NCBI GenBank assembly: GCA_964496475.1
Contig: CAZBZS010000029.1
Span: forward strand, 1 to 27,151
DNA: 27,151 nt
From: JASLPR01 sp964496475
GTDB lineage: Bacteria; Chloroflexota; UBA11872; VXNJ01
Direction of reading: 5' to 3'
The notes beneath the pieces are model-generated. The model searched no databases, was not told where the DNA came from, and worked only from the letters and a program-made list of their open reading frames with translations. The translations under genes were made by a program, and so were the position numbers. Each line of letters begins with the position of its first letter. Within the stretch, counting starts at the first letter, position 1. Shown in pieces: positions 22,186 to 27,151 of the stretch.

Positions 22186-23365
22186 CAGTAACCGCGTGGT
22201 ACAGGGCCAGCGTAGTCCGCGCGTTCGCGGTCCAAGAGAACTGCTCGCTGAGCTTCTTCGCCCGCTCTCCATAGTCACGACGCATCTTCTCCGATTGCGC
22301 GAACTGGGCCACCGCGTAGGAGAGCGAGGTCGGGTCTACCGGCGGCACCAGAATCACGTTTTCCCCGCTGACAATGTCGGGTAACTTTCGCACCGGTCGT
22401 GTCGTCACCACCGGAAGGCCATGGGAAATCGCGTTTATAAAAGTGCTTCTGCGTAGCGATAACCCCTCGACAAAGGGCAGCACGCAAATGTCACAGCAGT
22501 GGAGCCATCGCGAAATCTCGTCTGGCTCAAGCGGTCCCGACTCCACCACCCGCCACTGACCGATGTCGTCAACCGCCTCACGGCGGTCGAGCCGGCGTGA
22601 ATCTCCCGCCGGCTCGACCGCCCCTATCAGCGCCAGCACGACGTTATCACCCAGATTCTGCGTCTGTAGCAGCGCATCCGCCAGCACGCGCATGCCCTTG
22701 TTTCTTTGCTGAAAACCGATATGACCAACCACAAATGCCTTCGGCGGCAGACCTCGCTCCAATCGAAGCGTTCGCCGATCTTCTCGGTCGCCCACTGGTA
22801 TTATCGTCGGCCCAACCGGCACCAGACTCGCCCGCACCGAATCCAGCTCGCTCACCTGGCCTACCTCGAGCTCCGCTCCCAGCAGCTCCGCCGCATCTTC
22901 GGGGCTCACGAAAATCACCCCATCGCTGTCCTTCGCCAGCCTCTTCACGAGGAACCGCCTCAGCGGCCCCACTTTCGGCAAGATGTACGGTGTTCGCAGA
23001 TCGTGCAACGTCGTCACCGTCCGTGTCCGTATCCGGCCTATCCGCAAGAATCGCGGTAGCAAATTTACGGCCGGGTTCAGCCCGAACGCCCCAGACTGGT
23101 AATGCACATGCACGATGTCCGGATCGATCTGTTGAATGTGCCGCAGCAGCGCCGTCATCGTCGTGAATCCCCACCGCCGCATGACCCGCAGCGTCCGCGG
23201 ATGGTCGGTCTCCGGTGGGTTTTGGGAGCCGGTGATCACCCAGGTCGTCACGCCGAACTGCTCGAGCGTTTCTCGCAACAACGCCACGTGATCGCCCACA
23301 CCTCCGATTTGGGGGGGATATTCACCAGTGACGAAGGCGACCCTCAGCCGCTTCCGCTCAGGCAT
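22175..23365 (-). CDS. GT4-family glycosyltransferase
   Basis: A 396-residue GT-B glycosyltransferase of family 4, adding a sugar from a nucleotide donor on the cytoplasmic side. The N-terminal domain has the acceptor loop FVTGEYPPQIGGVGDHVALL; next come IVHVHYQSGAFGLNP and TLHDLRTPYILP. The donor domain carries VGHIGFQQRNKGMRVL and CVLPFVEGLSLRRSTFINAI followed by SHGLPVVTT. The usual EX7E pair is altered: the first Glu is present, but the second is Asn/Ala (FINAISHG). I recall this in some GT4 subgroups with an FRRGS-type loop. The ATG at 23365 overlaps the upstream GT2 by 8 bp, and the gene overlaps the GT39-like gene by 11 bp, so all three are coupled. Confidence 0.9.
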   Translation of the reverse strand: MPERKRLRVAFVTGEYPPQIGGVGDHVALLRETLEQFGVTTWVITGSQNPPETDHPRTLRVMRRWGFTTMTALLRHIQQIDPDIVHVHYQSGAFGLNPAVNLLPRFLRIGRIRTRTVTTLHDLRTPYILPKVGPLRRFLVKRLAKDSDGVIFVSPEDAAELLGAELEVGQVSELDSVRASLVPVGPTIIPVGDREDRRTLRLERGLPPKAFVVGHIGFQQRNKGMRVLADALLQTQNLGDNVVLALIGAVEPAGDSRRLDRREAVDDIGQWRVVESGPLEPDEISRWLHCCDICVLPFVEGLSLRRSTFINAISHGLPVVTTRPVRKLPDIVSGENVILVPPVDPTSLSYAVAQFAQSEKMRRDYGERAKKLSEQFSWTANARTTLALYHAVTDVG

Positions 23366-24314
23366 CTGGCCTCACGCCGCGGATGAACATTCCCAGGGAA
23401 TTCCAGAGTGTCCACACCGCACGAACCCGTCCGTTCCAGTCCCCGAGCGGCAGCAGCAGTTTCCCCAATTCCAAACACAGTTCAATGCCTAGCGCGACCG
23501 CATAAAAAGCGGCCGCCGCCCGGGCCATTCCAATTCCCCACGTCCGATCCGCGAACCGCACCTTGCTTCGTAAAAAAAGCGCCCGACTCCGGGCCGTAAA
23601 CTGCTTCGCGCTTGCCCCACCCCCATGGACCACTTCCGCCGCTGGCACATACACTCGCCGCCAACCGGCATCCCGCATCCGGCGACTGAGGTCAAGTTCC
23701 TCGCAGTACATGAAGTAGCGCTCGTCGAACCCCCCCACCTCTTCGAATACGTCACGCCTTACCGCCAGGCAGGCGCCTTCGACCCAGTCCACCCGCGCCG
23801 TCAGGCCGGATCGATGCCGGGGCTTGTACCCGCACAGCAAGATCCTGGTCGGAAGCCAGCGCTCGAATATAGTCCCGTCCAGGAGCCAGATCCCGGGAGA
23901 TGGAAAGCGCCGAACACTGTTTTGCCGGTGGCCTTCGGGTCCCACCAGCATAGGTCCCGCGAGGCCCACCCGCCCCTCCCCTTGGACCGTATCCCAAAGC
24001 TTTCGGACCGACCCTTCCGTTAGCTCTACATCAGCATTTAGAAATAACAGAACCGTCCCGGTTGAGGACGCCGCACCCCGATTGCACGCCGCACCGTAGC
24101 CCTCGTTCTCCTTGTTTCGCACCACCGCCACATCGGTGAAATCAGCCTCCACCATGTCCGCGGAGCGATCCGCCGACGCGTTGTCCACCACCAGTATCTC
24201 CGCCGTGAGTCCACCCTCGCCGCCCACCTCCCGAACACTGTCCAGGCACACTCGCAGGCGCTCCCGGACGTTGTAACTCACAATCACAATCGACAAATCC
24301 AACGTCGAGGTCAC
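23358..24314 (-). CDS. GT2-family glycosyltransferase (rhamnosyltransferase-like)
   Basis: A 318-residue GT-A glycosyltransferase. Nucleotide-binding strands SIVIVSYNVRERL and EILVVDNASADRS, the NEGYGAACNRGA block and the metal-binding LFLNADVEL (DxD-type) are followed by the acceptor-side motif VEGACLAVRRDVFEEVGGFD and FMYCEELDLSRRM. This arrangement is typical of dTDP-rhamnosyltransferase-like GT2 enzymes, though the sugar is not certain. A C-terminal amphipathic or membrane-associated helix (about 265-295) is present. The GTG at 24314 is chosen because it overlaps the TGA of the upstream gene (GTGA) and gives the family N terminus; a longer in-frame reading from 24401 would run deep into the neighbour. 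Confidence 0.9.
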   Translation of the reverse strand: MTSTLDLSIVIVSYNVRERLRVCLDSVREVGGEGGLTAEILVVDNASADRSADMVEADFTDVAVVRNKENEGYGAACNRGAASSTGTVLLFLNADVELTEGSVRKLWDTVQGEGRVGLAGPMLVGPEGHRQNSVRRFPSPGIWLLDGTIFERWLPTRILLCGYKPRHRSGLTARVDWVEGACLAVRRDVFEEVGGFDERYFMYCEELDLSRRMRDAGWRRVYVPAAEVVHGGGASAKQFTARSRALFLRSKVRFADRTWGIGMARAAAAFYAVALGIELCLELGKLLLPLGDWNGRVRAVWTLWNSLGMFIRGVRPDA

Positions 24315-25075
24315 TCGGAGGCCGATGAAAAGGCACGCAACCGCTGGTAGACCCGAAACTCGTGCTCGGCCATCAGAACGCTCAGGACGATTCCCCGCCA
24401 CCCATCCCGGTATCCCCTGAGCGTCACCAATCGGCGGCGAAACTCCCGCCAGGCCTGAGTCATCGGGCTGTGAAGGCTCGCCCGGATTCCGCGGAGCCGC
24501 AACCCCTCTGCCGCCGGCGGCAGATACAGTCTCTGTTTTCGTCGGAACTCGCCAATGGTTGGTGGGCCGTCATGTCGCAGCTCTTCCTTCATGATCCCCG
24601 CCGATCCATCCAATTTCACAGTCTCATGTACCGGACGATCATCAACATACCGCGCGTCGCCCCTTCGCAATAAGCGCAATTGTCGGTCGGGATACCATCC
24701 CGTTGCCCGTAGCCACCCTCCCAGAATCCGATTCCGGCGCGGCAGCCAGTATCCCATGTGCCCCTCCGTCCCCACTCGATCCCTGATCTCGCTCGCGAGC
24801 TCCGGAGTAACCTGCTCGTCCGCATCGACGAAAAGTACCCACGTCGCCTCTACATTCCCCAGGGCAAAATTTCGTTGATCGGCGAAATTCACAAAATCAC
24901 GCTGTAACACCACCGCTCCCAGTTCGACGGCCAGCTCAGCGGTCCCATCGTCGCTGCCGGAGTCCACGACCACCATCTCATCCGCCCAGGTCAATGTCGT
25001 CAGACATTTACTAATACACTCCCGCTCGTTGTACGTCAGCACCACCGCCGCGATCTCCAGAGAACCTCTATTCAT
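24311..25075 (-). CDS. GT2-family glycosyltransferase (WaaE/LgtF-like)
   Basis: A 254-residue GT-A enzyme of the beta-1,4-glucosyltransferase subgroup that includes WaaE/KdtX and LgtF, which act on lipopolysaccharide inner core. Diagnostic segments: AAVVLTYNERECISKCL, EMVVVDSGSDDGTAELA, VNFADQRNFALGNV, the DxD motif FVDADEQVTPELA, and RRNRILGGWLRATGWYPDRQLRLLR with the following RPVHETV. These are hallmark features of the subgroup, so a hexose addition to a core-like glycan is plausible. The ATG at 25075 follows the preceding gene's stop by 19 nt; no strong ribosome site is seen. Such core-type enzymes are noteworthy beside rfaE1/rfaE2, because inner core in Gram-negatives contains heptose. 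Confidence 0.9.
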   Translation of the reverse strand: MNRGSLEIAAVVLTYNERECISKCLTTLTWADEMVVVDSGSDDGTAELAVELGAVVLQRDFVNFADQRNFALGNVEATWVLFVDADEQVTPELASEIRDRVGTEGHMGYWLPRRNRILGGWLRATGWYPDRQLRLLRRGDARYVDDRPVHETVKLDGSAGIMKEELRHDGPPTIGEFRRKQRLYLPPAAEGLRLRGIRASLHSPMTQAWREFRRRLVTLRGYRDGWRGIVLSVLMAEHEFRVYQRLRAFSSASE

Positions 25076-25094
25076 CGGGCCGCTAGCTCAGTAG

Positions 25095-25979
25095 TCAAGC
25101 TCCTAAAACCCGCCTCGCGAGTCTCAGAGCCTCCCCCATGCTTAGTCCAAGAGCCCTGTACCGGGGGACGCGGCTCCACAGCGGACTGACCGCCAACCCG
25201 GCGGCCATAAGCAGCCGCGCCGCCGCGGCATACGCCCGACCATGATGTGCACCGAAATATTTTGCTCTACTTATGTAAAGTTGCTCCAGCATTCGCTCTC
25301 GGTCTTGCCCCGTACTCACCCCTCCCACATGAACGGCCGAGGCGCCGGCTATGTGACCGCACTTCCAGCCGTCCTCCCGCAGTCGCTGGCAGAAATCAAT
25401 CTCCTCCGAATAGAGGAGGTAGTCCTCATCGAACCCGGCGATTTCCGCGAACGCCTCCCGGCGAACCAACATGCAGGCTCCGAGGGGATGGTCGATCTCG
25501 AAATCTCGCGTTGTCGCCCATCCCGGTGGATAGCGGCCGTTGAATCGTGACCGGCGCAGCCAATCGGGCGCCGGCAACAGATCTATAAGCGACTGGGCCA
25601 AACCGGGGAAGCGAAAACTGCTCTCCTGCACCTTCCCGGCGGGATCAAGCAGCAGCGGCGCGGCGACCGCCCAGTGCGGATGCTTCCGCAGCCCGGCAAC
25701 CAGACGATCCACGGCCCCAGTCTCGAAGTAGACATCCGCGTTGGTCAGCAGCAGATGCTCACCTTCCACTTCGGTCGCGCCCCGATTCAGAGCCGCGCCG
25801 AAACCGCAGTTTTCCGCCACGGTAATTACTTTGAACTCTCCGGCCTCGTCGATCTCTCCTTCACGACCGCCGGTGTCCACGATCACCAGATCTTCCACAG
25901 CCGCCGCTTCGCGCAACGACAGGGCACAGCGCATCGCGAGCTCCGGGGTGCGGTGAGTTACAACGACGGCGCCGACCAT
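25095..25979 (-). CDS. GT2-family glycosyltransferase
   Basis: A 294-residue GT-A glycosyltransferase, first gene of the glycan operon. Segments: GAVVVTHRTPELAM, DLVIVDTGGREGE, ENCGFGAALNRGA, the metal-binding LLLTNADVYFETGAV, LGACMLVRREAFAEIAGFDE and LYSEEIDFCQRLREDGWK. It is a paralogue-like relative of the third gene of the operon, with the same order of motifs, suggesting an early duplication or parallel roles in adding related sugars. The start ATG at 25979 lies only 6 nt after a TAGAAT hexamer, so the mRNA may be leaderless, and only 32 nt after the rplL-side hairpin. No ribosome site is visible. Confidence 0.9.
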   Translation of the reverse strand: MVGAVVVTHRTPELAMRCALSLREAAAVEDLVIVDTGGREGEIDEAGEFKVITVAENCGFGAALNRGATEVEGEHLLLTNADVYFETGAVDRLVAGLRKHPHWAVAAPLLLDPAGKVQESSFRFPGLAQSLIDLLPAPDWLRRSRFNGRYPPGWATTRDFEIDHPLGACMLVRREAFAEIAGFDEDYLLYSEEIDFCQRLREDGWKCGHIAGASAVHVGGVSTGQDRERMLEQLYISRAKYFGAHHGRAYAAAARLLMAAGLAVSPLWSRVPRYRALGLSMGEALRLARRVLGA

Positions 25980-25985
25980 GTGCGC

Positions 25986-25991
25986 ATTCTA
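25986..25991 (-). promoter_or_regulatory. Candidate -10 box of the glycosyltransferase operon
   Basis: TAGAAT stands 6 nt upstream of the first ATG, the distance expected when transcription starts at or beside the start codon. No clear -35 box lies 17-18 nt further up, where the rplL hairpin begins, so support is limited. Confidence 0.3.
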
Positions 25992-26011
25992 AGCAAAGCT
26001 ACGGAAAGCCC

Positions 26012-26035
26012 GAGACCCGCCCATGGGCGGGTCTC
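26012..26035 (-). terminator. Hairpin terminator of the rplJ-rplL operon
   Basis: A perfect 24-nt palindrome (GAGACCCGCC half-site, centre CATG) lies 20 nt after the rplL stop. On the minus strand it is followed by GGGCTTTCC, with only a short T-run, so termination may be partial. Some transcription could then continue into the glycosyltransferase genes that follow on the same strand. Confidence 0.65.
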
Positions 26036-26055
26036 TATCGAGCCGGTCGAAACGC

Positions 26056-26439
26056 CTACTTAATTTCGGCCTTGGCGCCTTCGGCCTCGAGTTTCTTGGC
26101 GATCTCTTCGGCCTCATCCTTGGATATGCCTTCCCGCACCGGACCCGGCGCTTCATCCACCACTGCCTTGGCCTCCTTGAGGCCGAGGCCGGTGATCTGA
26201 CGCACCACCTTGATCACCGGGATCTTGTTCGGGCCCACTTCAGCCAGCATGACGCTGAATTCAGTTTGCTCTTCGACCACTTCGGCGCCGTTTGCGGCCG
26301 CCGCCGGGGCAGCCGCGAGGGGCATCGCCGCCACGCCAAACTTCTCGTTAAGCGCGTCCACCAGCTCCGCCAGCTCCAGCACGCTCATACCCTCGATCGT
26401 GCCGATCAGATCTTCCACGTTCGACTTTTTCTTAGCCAT
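26056..26439 (-). CDS. rplL: Ribosomal protein L7/L12 (bL12)
   Basis: The stalk protein of the large ribosomal subunit, which recruits translation GTPases. It has 127 residues. N-terminal dimerisation helices are in VEDLIGTIEGMSVLELAELVDALNEKFG. An Ala-rich hinge (AAMPLAAAPAAAANG) follows. The C-terminal factor-binding domain has KIPVIKVVRQITGLGLKEAK and VVDEAPGPVREGISK, the signature of the family. The ATG at 26439 gives the canonical MAKKKSNVEDL; the long in-frame reading upstream overlaps rplJ and is discarded. The GAGGA just before the ATG is closer than usual; GGAG 12 nt upstream is the other candidate. It lies 31 nt after rplJ in the usual order. Confidence 0.97.
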   Translation of the reverse strand: MAKKKSNVEDLIGTIEGMSVLELAELVDALNEKFGVAAMPLAAAPAAAANGAEVVEEQTEFSVMLAEVGPNKIPVIKVVRQITGLGLKEAKAVVDEAPGPVREGISKDEAEEIAKKLEAEGAKAEIK

Positions 26440-26470
26440 TCCTCTTACATGCTCCTTAGCTCGGCCAGGC

Positions 26471-27004
26471 TCAGCCTGCCGAAGATTCTTCCAATTGTTG
26501 TAATCGTCCCTGCAGGGCGTAGACGAGTCCCGACAAGAGACCATCGAGCGCGTACACCAAACCGGTGATCGGGCTACCAACGCCACCAATCACCTGCGCC
26601 AGTAGTTCGTCCCGGCTGGGTAGCGACGAGAGTCGCGCGATCACATCGTTCCCAATCAGTTCACCGTCCAAGACACCACCCCGAATGACGAACGTCTCAT
26701 CGTCGAGATAGAGCTTCCACAGAACTTTCGCTGCCGCCGCCACGTCGCCGTGGCATACCGTCACTGCGCTGGGACCCGAGAACAGCTCGACGGCTTCTTC
26801 CGCACCGGTCGCTTCCAGCACCCGGCGAAAAAGGGTGTTCTTCGCCACGGTGATGCCGGCTTCATGGTCTCGCAATTTCGCTCGCAGCTCGGCGAACGCC
26901 GGCACGGACAGCCCGCGATAATCGCTGACCATCCAGAGCGGGGCGTCGGCGACGAACTCCGTCAGTTCCTGCACCCGCTGTTCCTTCTCGGCCTTCGTGG
27001 CCAA
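26471..27004 (-). CDS. rplJ: Ribosomal protein L10 (uL10)
   Basis: Anchors the L7/L12 stalk dimers to 23S rRNA and, in many bacteria, represses its own operon by binding its leader RNA. It has 177 residues, normal for the family. The N-terminal RNA-binding domain includes KAEKEQRVQELTEFVADAPL, VSDYRGLSVPAFAELRAKLR and VAKNTLFRRVLEATG. The C-terminal stalk-binding helix is in LLSGLVYALQGRLQQLEESS. The start is TTG at 27004: AGGAGG stands 8 nt upstream and the N terminus MATKAEKEQ is family-like. A longer in-frame reading from 27088 would translate the terminator hairpin and is rejected. Confidence 0.96.
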   Translation of the reverse strand: MATKAEKEQRVQELTEFVADAPLWMVSDYRGLSVPAFAELRAKLRDHEAGITVAKNTLFRRVLEATGAEEAVELFSGPSAVTVCHGDVAAAAKVLWKLYLDDETFVIRGGVLDGELIGNDVIARLSSLPSRDELLAQVIGGVGSPITGLVYALDGLLSGLVYALQGRLQQLEESSAG

Positions 27005-27012
27005 CCTATCTT

Positions 27013-27018
27013 CCTCCT
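27013..27018 (-). promoter_or_regulatory. Ribosome binding site of rplJ
   Basis: A consensus AGGAGG lies 8 nt before the TTG at 27004. It justifies that rare start codon and lies just after the attenuator hairpin. Confidence 0.8.
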
Positions 27019-27023
27019 TCTCC

Positions 27024-27061
27024 AAAAAAACCGGACCGCCTGCTATCGCCGGGGCCCGGTT
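27024..27061 (-). terminator. Intrinsic terminator (attenuator) in the rplJ leader
   Basis: A 9-bp stem with one G-U pair (AACCGGGCC at 27053-27061 with 27029-27037) is followed on the minus strand by seven T (27024-27030), a classic Rho-independent terminator. It stands between the leader RNA and the rplJ ribosome site, so transcription must read through it to reach rplJ-rplL. Confidence 0.7.
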
Positions 27062-27063
27062 TA

Positions 27064-27151
27064 AGACATTGTTTGTGTCTGTCACCACCTGGGAAGGCCC
27101 TCAATAGAGATTTAAGCTCTCGCGCCAACCGTCTTCGGCGTTGTGTATTTA
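27064..27151 (-). ncRNA. L10-leader-like regulatory RNA, possibly running past the window
   Basis: The stretch upstream of rplJ holds short segments resembling the L10 (rplJ) leader: CGCCGAAGACGGTTGGCG (27123-27140), a GAGA/TCTC hairpin with a CTTAAA-containing loop (27107-27121) and GGGCCTTCCCAGGTGGTGAC (27081-27100). In that family L10, in complex with L7/L12, binds the leader to lower expression of the operon. The match is from memory of the consensus, and the 5' end may lie outside the window. The terminator that follows suggests control by attenuation. Confidence 0.6.

Noticed and set aside
25077..25110. tRNA-like start with GCTAGCTCAGTAGTCAAGC
   Set aside because: The D-arm-like piece is not followed by an anticodon arm, a T-arm (GGTTCRA) or a closing acceptor stem, and it overlaps the end of a glycosyltransferase gene.

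Overview
The window is GC-rich, tightly packed, chromosomal bacterial DNA with many GTG/TTG starts and short start/stop overlaps. It holds core metabolism, a surface-glycan locus and the start of a ribosomal protein operon. It shows no rRNA, tRNA, CRISPR array, transposase, integrase or phage gene. The best guess at the host is a member of Chloroflexota. This rests on the Chloroflexus-like short malate dehydrogenase, a secreted protein with a domain I associate with that phylum, and the style of the glycosyltransferases. It is inference from remembered family sequences, not a search result.

Layout. (1) Positions 1-8668 are a TCA-cycle block. A fumarate-reductase-type flavoprotein (frdA, cut by the window edge), malate dehydrogenase (mdh) and succinyl-CoA synthetase (sucC-sucD) lie on the minus strand. 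A mitochondrial-type aconitase diverges from sucC on the plus strand. A secreted protein of unknown function, split by an apparent one-base deletion, sits between frdA and mdh. (2) Positions 8692-12113 hold a degenerate metallo-beta-lactamase-like protein (plus), then a minus-strand operon. That operon reads: a possible 46-residue small protein, a TPR protein with a very acidic linker, a Roadblock/LC7-like protein and nucleoside diphosphate kinase. (3) Positions 12217-16250 (plus) encode a TIM-barrel sugar isomerase/epimerase, the kinase and nucleotidyltransferase of ADP-heptose synthesis (rfaE1, rfaE2) and a MurJ-type lipid flippase. (4) Positions 16263-18534 hold a TauE/SafE (TSUP) permease divergent from cysteine synthase. 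(5) Positions 18589-25979 hold a Wzx-like flippase (plus) facing a five-gene glycosyltransferase operon on the minus strand (three GT2, one GT4, one GT39-like). (6) Positions 26012-27151 hold rplJ-rplL behind an L10-leader-like RNA with an intrinsic terminator, and a strong palindromic hairpin after rplL.

How the parts fit. Region 1 covers several consecutive oxidative TCA steps. Regions 3 and 5 together look like a route to a heptose-containing or otherwise complex surface glycan: sugar activation, polyprenyl-linked assembly by glycosyltransferases, and export by MOP-family flippases. Four start/stop overlaps of one or four bases (three GTGA, one TAATG) and several 8-11 bp gene overlaps point to translational coupling. 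The most interesting leads are the TPR/Roadblock/Ndk operon with its unannotated small ORF, the heptose-activation genes paired with an unusual sugar isomerase, and the attenuated L10 leader.
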